A stretch of DNA of 64,000 nucleotides from Campylobacter anatolicus (lineage in GTDB: Bacteria > Campylobacterota > Campylobacteria > Campylobacterales > Campylobacteraceae). The position numbers and the translations under genes are program-made. Below the pieces are notes generated by a model. The model saw only the letters and a list, made by a program, of their open reading frames with translations. It made no database searches and was not told the origin of the DNA. Below are positions 7,233-16,077 of the stretch, piece by piece. Location: the NCBI RefSeq assembly GCF_018145655.1, contig NZ_JAGSSY010000001.1:1-64000 (forward strand), given 5' to 3'. Each line of letters begins with the position of its first letter. Positions within the stretch are counted from its first letter, which is position 1.

Positions 7233-8197
7233 AAAAACCAAATTTCAAGCTTTTAGCTAAAGGCAACGACATCACCGCCAAAATAAAATCAAATTTAATA
7301 AGCCTAAACTATGAAGATAAAGAGGGAAGCGAAAGTGATGAGATAAGCTTTGTTGTTAATGGAATTTATGCTAAACCTATATTTGGAGATCAGCTGGAGC
7401 TTTGGTTGGGATATGGTGATAATCTATTTCATTGCGGTAAATTTAGCGTCCAAACAACTACACGTGATTACAAAGCCAATACAACAGAAGTAAGAGCAAC
7501 AGCTGTAAATTTTGCAAGCCCAGGGAAGATAGCTAAACGTAGAAGCTGGGAGAATACTAGCTTGTTTAGCATAGCTTCAAAAATAGCCAATGAAAACAAA
7601 CTAAGCATAAAAACAAGCACAAACGATCAACCCATAGCTTCAACCTTGCAAAACGATATTAGCGATCTTGACTTTTTATATGGACTTTGCTTTGAGTATG
7701 GCTTTTTAATGAAGGTAGCAAATAACACTATCGTTATAACAAACAAGGATGCAAAGGGCGATGAGAGCCAAACATCAAACACGCCTAAAAATGAAAATTT
7801 ACCAAGCTTTGATATAGCTCTGATCGATTGTGAAAGCTTATCAGTCACTGAAGCAAACCGAAATAGCTACTCAGCCGTAATTGTGCAGTGGCATGATTTA
7901 AAAGATGGCAAAGATAAACAGACTAAAATTGGAAACGGAGAGCAAACCTATAAACTCACAATCCCTGAACCAAAGAGCGATAATGAAGCTTTTAAAAAAG
8001 GTGAAGCAAAGCTAAATGAGTTGCAACGTGGCGGAATAAATGGCTCACTTACAGCCACCGGTAGAGATCTAAGAGCGGGCGGAAAGCTTAAAATAACAGG
8101 TATAGCAGGGCTTGAAAATAACGAGTTTAGCATTAAAAGCGTATCGCATAACCTAAGCACTACAAGCTATATGATTAATGTGGAGTTTGAGGGATAA
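7226..8197 (+). CDS. Phage late control/tail protein D (gpD-like)
   Basis: This 323-residue protein matches the phage late control D family, whose members are tail hub proteins related to gp27/VgrG. It starts with a short strand region (FKLLAKGNDITAKI), has FGDQLELWLGYG, then SIASKIANENKLS and SDLDFLYGLCFEYGF, the classical hub segment, and ends in a strand-rich domain (LTATGRDLRAGGKLKITG). It overlaps gene X by 7 bp and is the last recognisable structural gene of the tail operon. In P2 it is followed by ogr and the right attachment site; here accessory genes follow instead. Confidence 0.9.
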   Translation: MVKKPNFKLLAKGNDITAKIKSNLISLNYEDKEGSESDEISFVVNGIYAKPIFGDQLELWLGYGDNLFHCGKFSVQTTTRDYKANTTEVRATAVNFASPGKIAKRRSWENTSLFSIASKIANENKLSIKTSTNDQPIASTLQNDISDLDFLYGLCFEYGFLMKVANNTIVITNKDAKGDESQTSNTPKNENLPSFDIALIDCESLSVTEANRNSYSAVIVQWHDLKDGKDKQTKIGNGEQTYKLTIPEPKSDNEAFKKGEAKLNELQRGGINGSLTATGRDLRAGGKLKITGIAGLENNEFSIKSVSHNLSTTSYMINVEFEG

Positions 8198-8203
8198 AAT
8201 TCC

Positions 8204-8230
8204 CATTTTTTACATTAAGGTGAAAAATGA
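8204..8230 (+). terminator. Possible terminator of the tail operon
   Basis: CATTTTT and AAAAATG form a 7-bp stem just after gene D, with a 12-base loop. It is AT-rich and not followed by a clean T-run, so it is a weak candidate. The rest of 8198-8343 holds no gene. Confidence 0.3.
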
Positions 8231-8343
8231 GAAAAATTTTTTACGAAAAAAGTTAGAAAAGTTAGTTTAGAGAATTTTAAGTGTCTCTTTTCCTTATTTC
8301 AGTGAGATTTATTTTCTCATTTCATTTGCTGGTTTATAGTAAA

Positions 8344-9093
8344 TCATGAAGATGGTAAGACTAATTTTGACTCTGGATAATTTTTATGAATCCTTCCATC
8401 TAATAAAGAACCATTTATTTTTTTATTTCTTTTTATTCCGTCACTGCCCCAAGTTCCCCACTGTTTAAAAAAGAATGCTATATTTTGCTTGTCACACTGG
8501 TTTCTTATATTAATAGCCCATTCCTCCTTCATCGGCCTAGCATTAAAACCACTTTCTCCGCCGACTATAACCCAGTCTATGCCATCTAAATTTAGACTAC
8601 CTAGATCATTGATTAATGGTTCACAAGATAGCCACTTTATAGTGGCATTTAAATCTCTTATTAAATCTATTCTATTTTTAACTTGATATGATTCTACCGT
8701 AGTTCCAAGCCATGCATTTTCAGGAATATTTTTATTTATAAAATATTCTCTCATTCTATGCGGTCGTTTAGTTAAAATTTGATATTGATGGTGTGGCGTT
8801 TGAGCTATTATTTCCATTATTGAATCTAAAAAAGAAATTTCTATCTTTTCATGAAATAAGTCACTCATAGAATTTACAAAGTAAAGTGTTGGTTTTTTAT
8901 TATTTTTAGGCTCATTGAGTCTCTCTTTGAGCATTTTAAATTTAAAACCGTCTTTATAGTCAGCATTTCCCATCGCTTGAAGTCTTCTGGCCATTATTTC
9001 AGCATAGCAATTATTACACCCACTACTTACCTTATTACACCCAATGGTTGGATTCCATACAGCTTCAGCCCATTCTATTTTAGTCGGTTTCAT
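8344..9093 (-). CDS. DUF5131 family protein (phage Gp37/Gp68, three-Cys motif)
   Basis: This 249-residue protein matches the Gp37/Gp68 (DUF5131) family: IEWAEAVWNPTIGC near the start, the three-Cys motif C19-x6-C26-x2-C29 followed by YAE, then NSMSDLFHE, ILTKRPHRM, LGTTVES, WLSCEPL and WVIVGGESG, which is nearly the full set of family motifs. The folding pattern resembles radical-SAM-like barrels, but the cysteine spacing is not the classical CxxxCxxC. The biochemical function is unknown. Its start overlaps the end of the TcmP-like gene by 14 bp, so the two are translationally coupled. It lies in the accessory position behind the prophage tail operon. Confidence 0.85.
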   Translation of the reverse strand: MKPTKIEWAEAVWNPTIGCNKVSSGCNNCYAEIMARRLQAMGNADYKDGFKFKMLKERLNEPKNNKKPTLYFVNSMSDLFHEKIEISFLDSIMEIIAQTPHHQYQILTKRPHRMREYFINKNIPENAWLGTTVESYQVKNRIDLIRDLNATIKWLSCEPLINDLGSLNLDGIDWVIVGGESGFNARPMKEEWAINIRNQCDKQNIAFFFKQWGTWGSDGIKRNKKINGSLLDGRIHKNYPESKLVLPSS

Positions 9094-10183
9094 ATCTAAG
9101 CCTTATTTTCATTTTCTCATTTTCTTCAGATAAGTAAAATGCCTTATCTTTGCCGCCTATTCTATCTATTTTGTTATTTGTTTCTAGTTTTTTTAGTATT
9201 GCATTGGTGTGTTTTGTTAAAAAGCCCATATCTAAACTAAAATATTTAATCTCTATGTTATTTCTGTATTCTTTCAAAAATTCCATTAAATCCTGTTTAT
9301 AATTTTCCATTTTTGAAGTAGGATAATTTTCATCAAAAAACAAAGAACCCTCTTGTTTATAGAAATCATTATGCAAATTTTTATTTCCTTCTCCATTTGC
9401 TGGATCAACTTTCCATGCAGCTTTTAGGAATTTTTCTTGTCCTTTTCTATGCTCTGAGAAAAATATTAATCCATTTGTATTTTTGTTATCTTTTACCAAT
9501 GAAAATTGCCCTATATGGTATTTTGGATACATCTTCTTAAAATATCCGGCTACTACCTTATGAGTTTCGTAATTTGTCATTCCTTCAAAGCTAATTTTGC
9601 TTATCTCACTGCCTAAATATTTTTTAAAAGAATCCATATCTTTGAATCTTTTTATATTAGCAGATGATATAAACATTAAGATATCGGTTCCTTTGCACAT
9701 AAATTCACTAATTTTTTGTGAATGTTCAATACCGTATTGATCTAAAAATATCAAATTAAAATATGCATTTTTATTTAGGCTATATCTAGAGATATCTAAA
9801 GATGAAAAATGAATAAAAATATTTTTATTCATTAATTTCTGATCAATATTGTTTTTTACTATAAAATCTTTTAGTTTATCTATCTTATATGTCTCTTTAT
9901 CATTCAGGTGAATATTAATTTTTATATTGCTACCTAGTTTCTTTTTAGTGAGTACATTTATGATTCTTAATGGAGAACCCTCTTTGCCATAAGCATCATG
10001 CCCTGTTCCACAACATAAGTCATATATTGCAATTTCTTTATTCTTATTAAATTTTTTCGTTGCCTCTAATGCTATATTTAACCACTCAAACAATAATGCC
10101 TCAAATACATTCAGCTTCGTCAATGTTGCTTTATCCCATGCTTTCTTGTGCATATCTTTTTTGTCTATTATATTATTCCACAC
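9080..10183 (-). CDS. TcmP-like three-Cys-motif partner protein
   Basis: This 367-residue protein resembles the three-Cys-motif partner family TcmP, which is defined by its adjacency to DUF5131 proteins. The N-terminal half shows a Rossmann-methyltransferase-like element, DLCCGTG at residues 55-61 followed by an EGSPL segment near 68-72, as in the family signature D-x-x-AG-x-G...GSP. A middle NLIFLDQYGIEH segment could be the motif IV region. The C-terminal part (about 270-367) resembles a winged helix (TNAILKKLETNNKI). The start is GTG at 10183; an ATG ten codons inside lacks a ribosome site. Adjacent DUF5131 supports the call. Function unknown. Confidence 0.75.
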   Translation of the reverse strand: MWNNIIDKKDMHKKAWDKATLTKLNVFEALLFEWLNIALEATKKFNKNKEIAIYDLCCGTGHDAYGKEGSPLRIINVLTKKKLGSNIKINIHLNDKETYKIDKLKDFIVKNNIDQKLMNKNIFIHFSSLDISRYSLNKNAYFNLIFLDQYGIEHSQKISEFMCKGTDILMFISSANIKRFKDMDSFKKYLGSEISKISFEGMTNYETHKVVAGYFKKMYPKYHIGQFSLVKDNKNTNGLIFFSEHRKGQEKFLKAAWKVDPANGEGNKNLHNDFYKQEGSLFFDENYPTSKMENYKQDLMEFLKEYRNNIEIKYFSLDMGFLTKHTNAILKKLETNNKIDRIGGKDKAFYLSEENEKMKIRLRYETD

Positions 10184-10256
10184 AAAAATTAACTCTTCTT
10201 AAAAAACATAAAACCTACTAATTTTGCTTTAGTTTGTTACAATTTTAAGTATGACA

Positions 10257-10262
10257 TTATAA
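10257..10262 (-). promoter_or_regulatory. Candidate promoter of the TcmP-DUF5131 cassette
   Basis: On the minus strand an extended -10 (TG-T-TATAAT) ends about 74 bases before the GTG start of the TcmP-like gene. Campylobacter sigma-70 promoters rely mainly on the -10 box, so this is the best candidate for independent transcription of the cassette. Inferred only. Confidence 0.4.
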
Positions 10263-10328
10263 CACTTATCATATTAATTGGTCTTAAAGAGCATTTTAAA
10301 GGGTTTAATTAAGAATATTTTACTTTAG

Positions 10329-10393
10329 AAATCAAAGTAAGAAAATGCTATTTTTAACTCACTTTGATTTTAAGCGTAAATCTACTTTGATTT
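10329..10393. repeat. TACTTTGATTT inverted and near-direct repeats
   Basis: AAATCAAAGTA at 10329-10339 is the exact reverse complement of TACTTTGATTT at 10383-10393, and a third copy, CACTTTGATTT at 10361-10371, differs by one base. They lie between the prophage cassette and the decayed glycosyltransferase, where the prophage boundary is expected. Confidence 0.5.
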
Positions 10394-10416
10394 GAAAAGC
10401 GGTTTTACATTATCCT

Positions 10417-10890
10417 TATAGTAACGAGTTATTTGCTAAAAGCGGCATAATTAAAAAAATATTTAAAATAAAGTGGATTAAATTTATCTATTGGCTTCGA
10501 AAAAATATCAAAAATTTTAATCCAAATATCGTTATGTAAAACATAACAACAATACTTGCATATTATGATAACCGAGATATTTAAATATAAATCCAAAAAG
10601 TGTTTGAATATATAATCCTGTAGTTTTTGATAAAAGATATAATGATTGGAGCTTAGATATAATAGGCGATGGAGAAGAAAATAATAAAATTCAAGCAAAA
10701 ATACAAGATGCAACGGATTACCGCTTGTTATGACAGAAGCGTTATATTTTGAAATTCCGATAATTGCATTCGATTGTAAAACTAGACCAAAGGATATACT
10801 TTAATTTAGTGGTAGCTTTTTAGTTTAACCATTTGACTTAGGTGTATATTTTGATAAAATAGAAAAATCAATAAATACACAAAGCAAAAA
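10417..10890 (+). pseudogene. Decayed glycosyltransferase (GT4-like) remnant
   Basis: Conceptual translation across frames gives clear glycosyltransferase fragments: FKIKWIKFIYWLRKNIK with FNPNIV (10447-10536), NDWSLDIIGDGEENNKIQA (about 10641-10700), LVMTEALYFEIPIIAFDC (about 10724-10777) and SGSFLV-stop-PFDLGVYFDKIEKSI (about 10807-10872). The motifs IIGDGEE and MTEALYFEIPIIAFDC are those of GT4-type enzymes acting in surface polysaccharide or LPS synthesis. At least four stops and at least one frameshift break it. It is degraded beyond use and sits at the prophage-chromosome junction, between the cassette and uvrB. Confidence 0.8.
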
Positions 10891-10916
10891 TTGATATTTA
10901 TTTAAATAATTTAAAA

Positions 10917-12896
10917 TTAAAGTTTTCGAATTTTAGCTATCTCATCACGTAAAGCAGCTGCCTTTTCAAATTCTAAAGCATTTGCTGCTTCAAGCATCTG
11001 CTTTCGTAGCTCTTTAATTATTTGTGCTCTCTCAGTTGCTGGCATCTTCTCTAAATTTTTCGCCCTTTTATAGTCCACGCCGTCATCTTCAATGTGTAAA
11101 CTCTCCTCAATATTTCGCGTTGCACTTCGTGGCGTTATGCCATTTGCCTTATTATATTCATCTTGCAATTTTCGTCGCCTATTTGTTATATCCATAGCCT
11201 CTTGCATTGAGTTTGTTATCTTTTTGCAAAACATCACAACCTTGCCATTTACATTTCTAGCTGCCCTACCCATCGTCTGTATAAGGCTTGTGCGTGAGCG
11301 TAAAAAACCCTCTTTATCAGCGTCCATTATTGCCACTAGGCTAACCTCTGGCAGGTCAAGCCCTTCGCGTAATAAATTTATACCGATTAAGACATCAAAC
11401 TCACCGCTTCTTAGCCCACGGATGATCTCGTTTCGTTCAATCGCATCAATATCTGAGTGCATATACTTTACCTTCACTCCAAGCTCAGTATAGTAGCGAC
11501 TCAACTCCTCTGCCATCTTCTTAGTTAGCACTGTTACAAGCACTCGCTCATTTCGTGCAATGACAGCTTTTAGCATATCATAAAGCACTTCTACTTGATT
11601 ATCGCTATCTTTTAGCTCAATGAGTGGGTCAAGTAGTCCGGTCGGACGCAAGATCTGCTCATAAACATGTCCGCGTGAAAGATCAAGCTCCAATTCATTT
11701 GGCGTAGCTGAAACAAAGAGAAAATTTGCATTTTTAGTAATGAACTCATCGAATTTAAGCGGTCTATTATCTAGTGCAGATGGAAGACGAAAGCCGTATT
11801 CTACTAGTGTTTCTTTGCGGCTCCTATCCCCTGCATACATACCACGAAACTGTGGCAAACTTACGTGACTCTCATCAACAATAACAAGGTATTTGCCACC
11901 ATTTAAAAGCTCGTAATAATCAAACATCGTATAAGGCGTCTCGCCAGGCTTTTGTCCTGTTAGATGGCGTGCATAGTTTTCCACACCCTTACAAACTCCT
12001 GTGCTAGTTAGCATCTCAAGGTCAAACTCGACTCGCTGTTTTAATCGCTGCAACTCAACTAGCTTACCCTCTTTTTGATAAAATTTAAGTCGCTCTTCAA
12101 GTTCATCTTCTATACCTTTTATCGCAGTTTTTAACCGCTCTTCACGCACGATAAACTGGCTTGTTGCATAAAGAGTAAATTTAGTGATATCTTTTAACTT
12201 TTTATTCTCCAAAACATCAAAATGATACATCTCCTCTATCTCATCGCCAAAAAACTCCACTCTAAGTGCCTCATCTCCCCAATAAGCTGGATAGATATCT
12301 ATTACATCGCCATTCACACGAAAGTCTCCTCGGTCAAAATAGGTGTCATTTCGCTTATAACCCATATCAACTAGACGGTGCAAAAGCTCACGCTGTGAGA
12401 TACTATCGCCAACATTTAGATACTGCACCATACCTTGATATTCATTTGGATCACCTAAGCCGTAGTTAGCTGAAACCGAAGCTATCGTGACAACATCATC
12501 AAAACTAAGAAGCGAAGCAGTCGCTGATAGTCGCATACGCTCAAGTTCGTCATTTATAGAGCTATCTTTTTCTATATAAAGATCGCTTCGCGGTATATAG
12601 GCCTCAGGCTGATAATAATCATAATAGCTGATGAAATACTCCACGTGATTGTTTGGAAAAAAGCCTTTAAATTCGCTATAAAGCTGAGCAGCTAGAGATT
12701 TGTTATGCGTCATTATTAACGTTGGCATTTTTAGCTGTGCAATGACATTTGCCATCGTAAAGGTCTTACCTGAACCGGTCACACCAAGTAGCGTATTGTA
12801 GCGGTTACCACTTTGTATGCTTTTAACTATGCCATCGATCGCCTTTTTCTGATCTGGACTTGGTTTAAATTTAGATGAGATTTGAAATTCTGCCAC
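10917..12896 (-). CDS. uvrB: Excinuclease ABC subunit B
   Basis: This 659-residue protein is the damage-verifying helicase-like subunit of UvrABC nucleotide excision repair. Walker A GVTGSGKT lies near residues 39-46. The [12 protein letters not shown] stretch belongs to the beta-hairpin region that clamps DNA. Walker B (VDESHVSL) lies near 340, and the helicase motifs [12 protein letters not shown] and QTMGRAARN are intact. The C-terminal UVR domain, which contacts UvrC, is [16 protein letters not shown]. The length is normal for the family. Mfd, which recruits this pathway to stalled polymerase, is encoded further along in the same window. Confidence 0.97.
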   Translation of the reverse strand: MAEFQISSKFKPSPDQKKAIDGIVKSIQSGNRYNTLLGVTGSGKTFTMANVIAQLKMPTLIMTHNKSLAAQLYSEFKGFFPNNHVEYFISYYDYYQPEAYIPRSDLYIEKDSSINDELERMRLSATASLLSFDDVVTIASVSANYGLGDPNEYQGMVQYLNVGDSISQRELLHRLVDMGYKRNDTYFDRGDFRVNGDVIDIYPAYWGDEALRVEFFGDEIEEMYHFDVLENKKLKDITKFTLYATSQFIVREERLKTAIKGIEDELEERLKFYQKEGKLVELQRLKQRVEFDLEMLTSTGVCKGVENYARHLTGQKPGETPYTMFDYYELLNGGKYLVIVDESHVSLPQFRGMYAGDRSRKETLVEYGFRLPSALDNRPLKFDEFITKNANFLFVSATPNELELDLSRGHVYEQILRPTGLLDPLIELKDSDNQVEVLYDMLKAVIARNERVLVTVLTKKMAEELSRYYTELGVKVKYMHSDIDAIERNEIIRGLRSGEFDVLIGINLLREGLDLPEVSLVAIMDADKEGFLRSRTSLIQTMGRAARNVNGKVVMFCKKITNSMQEAMDITNRRRKLQDEYNKANGITPRSATRNIEESLHIEDDGVDYKRAKNLEKMPATERAQIIKELRKQMLEAANALEFEKAAALRDEIAKIRKL

Positions 12897-13102
12897 TTTT
12901 TGCCTTTGCTTTTTCGTAATATTATCAAATTTATCTATTAAATTTATTAATTTATGACAAAATCAGCTTTGTTTGCAGATTATTTATAGAAAAAATATAC
13001 TATAAACATCGAATTTGACAAATTTGGCTTGATTGACAACTCAGGCCATTAACTACAAAAAACTCAAAAATAAAAAATATTATATAATTTTTAGCCCATT
13101 CG

Positions 13103-13111
13103 TGCTAAAAT
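13103..13111 (+). promoter_or_regulatory. Extended -10 promoter for the coiled-coil/priA gene group
   Basis: TGCTAAAAT is an extended -10 box 32 bases before the ATG at 13144. A second TATAAT lies at 13083-13088. Both face away from uvrB. Confidence 0.45.
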
Positions 13112-13143
13112 AGCTAAAATTTATTAAATTTAAAAGGAATGTT

Positions 13144-13377
13144 ATGTTTGAAAATGACACTATTTTAAGCACACTTACACAAAAAGTAAATGATCTTATT
13201 GCAAAATATGATGAGCTAAGCAAAGCAAACGAAGAATTACATAATCAAGTCATAACCTTAAAGGCACAAAACGAGGCAAAAACAAATCAGATAATGCGTC
13301 TAGAAGAGGATTTAAACAAAAAAAATAGTGAAACTGATGATGTGCTTAAAAAGATTGAAGCAGTTTTAGGTAGATAA
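13144..13377 (+). CDS. Small coiled-coil protein, ZapB-like
   Basis: This 77-residue protein is almost entirely a predicted coiled coil: leucine, isoleucine and valine recur in heptads from about residue 8 to 72 (LTQKVNDLI, YDELSKANEELH, LKAQNE, IMRLEEDLNKK). Size and character match ZapB-like cell-division coiled coils, but such short coiled coils cannot be assigned by pattern alone. AAAAGGAA precedes the ATG. It overlaps the next gene by one base (TAATGA), so the two are coupled. That neighbour has a ZapA-like start, which supports a division role by context. Confidence 0.6.
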   Translation: MFENDTILSTLTQKVNDLIAKYDELSKANEELHNQVITLKAQNEAKTNQIMRLEEDLNKKNSETDDVLKKIEAVLGR

Positions 13378-13601
13378 TGAAACAGATCACGCTCACCATA
13401 TCATCACGAGACTACACAATCACGCTTGATGATGATTTCGCACCGATATTTGAGCGTGATTGGCAAAAATTTATGGGTGGAAGAAAATTCATTGAGCCTA
13501 AAGAGCTTTTAAATGCTTTTATAGAAAAATGCTACGAAAACTACGAGAGCGAACGAGTCGCAAAAGAGATAATGCAAAACATAAACCACACTCTAAAATA
13601 G
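13377..13601 (+). CDS. Small conserved protein with ZapA-like N-terminus
   Basis: This 74-residue protein starts with KQITLTISSRDYTITLDDDF, which resembles the strand pair that opens ZapA proteins (FtsZ-ring associated). The rest is helical and ends QNINHTLK. Full ZapA proteins are about 100 residues with a long C-terminal coiled coil, which is absent here. It may instead rely on the separate coiled-coil protein encoded one base upstream. The role in division is an inference from the pairing. A pseudopilin gene starts 8 bp downstream. Confidence 0.5.
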   Translation: MKQITLTISSRDYTITLDDDFAPIFERDWQKFMGGRKFIEPKELLNAFIEKCYENYESERVAKEIMQNINHTLK

Positions 13602-13609
13602 GTAATAAA

Positions 13610-14020
13610 ATGCAAAGAGCTTTTAGCATGCTTGAGCTTATTTTTGTCATAATTATACTTAGTATTTTAGTTAGCATAGCCATGCCAAAACTACTAGTAA
13701 CCAGAGATGACGCCACGTTAACATCGGCAAAAACCACTATCACTACTATCCAAAGTGCAATTACTACGGCATATAATGAAAATTTGTTAAAAGGCTCACC
13801 ACACTACCCTACCAAACTTGAAAATGATGGTGAGTTGCTATTTTCAGCTATTTTAAATGTAGGTGTAAAAGATAGCGGTATGGGTAAAAGTGGATGGCAT
13901 AAAACAGCACAAAATAGCTACACACTAATAATCGCAAAACAAAGTGCAAATTTCACATATAGTCCTACAAATGGAGTGTTTGAGTGCAGTAGCGGAGCAC
14001 TTTGTGAACGTTTGAGATAA
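13610..14020 (+). CDS. Type II secretion/type IV pilin-like pseudopilin
   Basis: This 136-residue protein has a classical class III leader: a very short MQRA leader, cleavage before F5, glutamate at mature position 5, and a hydrophobic helix ELIFVIIILSILVSIAM. The residue before the cleavage site is Ala rather than the usual Gly. The C-terminal part has two cysteines (ECSSGALC) that may form a disulfide. ATG 13610 is chosen over upstream in-frame codons because it places the leader correctly. Such Campylobacter pseudopilins belong to the transformation/secretion machinery. It is followed after one base by priA, with no obvious functional link. Confidence 0.8.
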   Translation: MQRAFSMLELIFVIIILSILVSIAMPKLLVTRDDATLTSAKTTITTIQSAITTAYNENLLKGSPHYPTKLENDGELLFSAILNVGVKDSGMGKSGWHKTAQNSYTLIIAKQSANFTYSPTNGVFECSSGALCERLR

Positions 14021-14021
14021 G

Positions 14022-15959
14022 ATGAAGTATTACTTAGTTGCACTTGATGGACTAAAATTAAACGCTCTAACCTATCAAAGTGAGTTTGAGATAGAGTCGT
14101 TTCATGTGGTGCGTGTGCCACTTGGTAAAAAGCAAGTCCTCGGATATGTGCTAAAAAGTTGTGAAAAACCAAGCTTTAATACGCTTGATATATCTGAAAT
14201 TTTACCGCTTAAATTAACAGATACACAAATAGAACTAGCCAAATTTATAAGCTATTATTACACTTGCGAGATCTCTGTAGTACTTGGGCTTTTTGAGCCT
14301 GAAAATTTAGAGATTAAAGTTGATTTACCCCAGCAATCTTACTCAATCACAAAAGATATCAACACAACAAAACAAAACAAAACTTCACTAGCAAATAGCA
14401 TAAGCTGCGATAATACAACAAAAAAATTTAATATCACACCAAATTTAAATGACATTCAAACCAAGGCTTTAAATTTTATAGAGCAAAACCCTACGAGTTT
14501 GCTTTTTGGAGATACTGGAAGTGGCAAAAGTGAGGTCTATATCAGTGCGATTCAAAGAACACTAAATGACAATGCACAAGCACTATTTCTTATGCCAGAA
14601 ATTTCACTCACGCCACAAATGCAAACACGTTTAGAGAGCTTTTTTGGCACTGCCGTAGCGATATGGCACTCAAAGATAACGCCTAAAAAAAAGCAAGAAA
14701 TTTTAAAAGATATCGCAAATGGTAAGATAAAGCTCATAGCAGGGGCTAGGTCAGCCCTGTTTTTACCATTATCAAACTTAAAGCTTATCGTGGTTGATGA
14801 AGAGCACGATGATAGCTATAAAAACTCAAGCCGTCCGCACTACAATGCAAGAGATTTAGCTCTATTTTTAGCATCTAAATTTGATCTACGTGTAATACTA
14901 GGCTCTGCGACACCAAGCCTTACTAGCTTTTACAAACAACCTACTTTTCGTATGCGTGGGACATTTTTTAATTCACAAAAAAGCTTTATATACGACGAGA
15001 GTGAAACTGGTCTTAGCAATACTTTAAAGCAAGAGATTGCCCTTTGTCTAAGCAACAAAAAACAAGCCGTGATCTGTCTACCAACTCGTGCAAATTTTAA
15101 ATACCTAGTTTGTAAAAAATGTGGCGATACGATCAAGTGTCCATTTTGTAGTGTCGGTATGAGCTTTTACAAAAAGCAAAATGTATTAAAATGCCAATAC
15201 TGTGACTTTAAAACTGCCGTGCCTAAGACTTGTGATAAATGTGGTAGTGAAATGATAGAGGCTAAAAAGATCGGCACTTCTGAGCTTTTGGAGCTTTTGC
15301 AAAATGAGTTTGCCAACGCTAGGATAGCTAAATTTGATAGAGATGAGATAACTACGCAAAATAAGCTAATAAAGGCACTTCGTGAGTTTAACGATGGAAA
15401 CGTTGACATACTTGTTGGCACTCAAATGCTTAGCAAAGGCCATGATTATCACAGTGTTGCATTAGCCGTTATAATGGGCGTTGATGAGCTTTTAAACTAT
15501 CCTGACTTTCGCTCTCGTGAAAGGACTTTAGCTCTGGCTATGCAGGTAGCTGGACGAGCTGGACGAGCTGGGGTCGGACGAGTTTTAGTGCAAAGTCGCC
15601 AACGTGAGTTTTTTGAAAGTTATATACAAGATTATGATAAATTTTTAGCCGATGATACAAACTTTCGCAATGAGCTATATCCGCCATTTAAACGGCTACT
15701 TCGTATCATTATAAGCCATACAAACGATGCTAACGCAAAGACTACGATGAATACCTTGCTATCACGATTGGCTCCGCTAACACAAAGACTACCACTTGAG
15801 ATAGTAGGCTACGGTAAATGTGGCGTTGAGTATATCGGCTCAAAATATCGCTATGAAATTTTAATACGTTCAAGTTCATACGCTCCGCTCATTGCTGCTG
15901 CAAATGAGTGCAAAGACTCAAATGTTGACATTGACATTGACCCAGTAAACTTTAGCTAA
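14022..15959 (+). CDS. priA: Primosomal protein N' (replication restart helicase)
   Basis: This 645-residue 3'-5' helicase restarts stalled replication forks. Walker A GDTGSGKSEVY lies near residues 163-173 and the DEEH box VVDEEHDDSYK near 258-268. The zinc module follows: CKKCGD, CPFC, CQYC and CDKCGS, eight cysteines in the normal spacing. Motifs VGTQMLSKGHDYH and QVAGRAGRAG close the helicase core. The length is a little short compared with E. coli, as is usual in this group. It begins one base after the pseudopilin stop. Confidence 0.95.
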   Translation: MKYYLVALDGLKLNALTYQSEFEIESFHVVRVPLGKKQVLGYVLKSCEKPSFNTLDISEILPLKLTDTQIELAKFISYYYTCEISVVLGLFEPENLEIKVDLPQQSYSITKDINTTKQNKTSLANSISCDNTTKKFNITPNLNDIQTKALNFIEQNPTSLLFGDTGSGKSEVYISAIQRTLNDNAQALFLMPEISLTPQMQTRLESFFGTAVAIWHSKITPKKKQEILKDIANGKIKLIAGARSALFLPLSNLKLIVVDEEHDDSYKNSSRPHYNARDLALFLASKFDLRVILGSATPSLTSFYKQPTFRMRGTFFNSQKSFIYDESETGLSNTLKQEIALCLSNKKQAVICLPTRANFKYLVCKKCGDTIKCPFCSVGMSFYKKQNVLKCQYCDFKTAVPKTCDKCGSEMIEAKKIGTSELLELLQNEFANARIAKFDRDEITTQNKLIKALREFNDGNVDILVGTQMLSKGHDYHSVALAVIMGVDELLNYPDFRSRERTLALAMQVAGRAGRAGVGRVLVQSRQREFFESYIQDYDKFLADDTNFRNELYPPFKRLLRIIISHTNDANAKTTMNTLLSRLAPLTQRLPLEIVGYGKCGVEYIGSKYRYEILIRSSSYAPLIAAANECKDSNVDIDIDPVNFS

Positions 15960-16018
15960 ACATCTCTGGCTTTAAAAATTTATAAATTTTTCAATTTTTG
16001 CTTAAATTTGACTTAATT

Positions 16019-16069
16019 TTGCAGAATCAGGCAAGGATCTTGCAGAATTGTTCTATAGCTTTGCAGACT
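16019..16069 (+). promoter_or_regulatory. Three 21-bp-phased direct repeats, candidate activator site
   Basis: TTGCAGAAT (16019), TTGCAGAAT (16040) and TTGCAGACT (16061) start exactly 21 bases apart, so they face the same side of the helix. They lie immediately upstream of a TACAAT -10 box that precedes the hydrolase gene. Confidence 0.6.
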
Positions 16070-16077
16070 CTTTTTGT

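Larger units (their letters stand above)
1..10200. mobile_element. P2-like prophage, right part (tail genes plus accessory cassette)
   Basis: The order tail fibre, fibre assembly, sheath, tube, E/E' chaperones, tape measure, U, X, D matches the P2 H-G-FI-FII-E-E'-T-U-X-D tail module. All these genes run on the plus strand. Only the tail end is in the window, so head genes, integrase and left attachment site are not visible. The right boundary is inferred: accessory genes end near 10183 and chromosomal uvrB ends at 10917, with a decayed glycosyltransferase between. No duplicated attachment site could be identified from one end alone. An amber codon in gene G suggests the prophage may be partly defective. 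Confidence 0.85.

Noticed and set aside
8344-9093. Classical radical-SAM enzyme
   Set aside because: The cysteines are spaced C-x6-C-x2-C, not CxxxCxxC, so radical-SAM chemistry is not claimed, only a possible fold similarity.
10429-10713. 94-codon minus-strand frame next to uvrB
   Set aside because: The plus strand of the same DNA carries decayed glycosyltransferase motifs, so the minus frame is a by-product of AT-rich decayed sequence.
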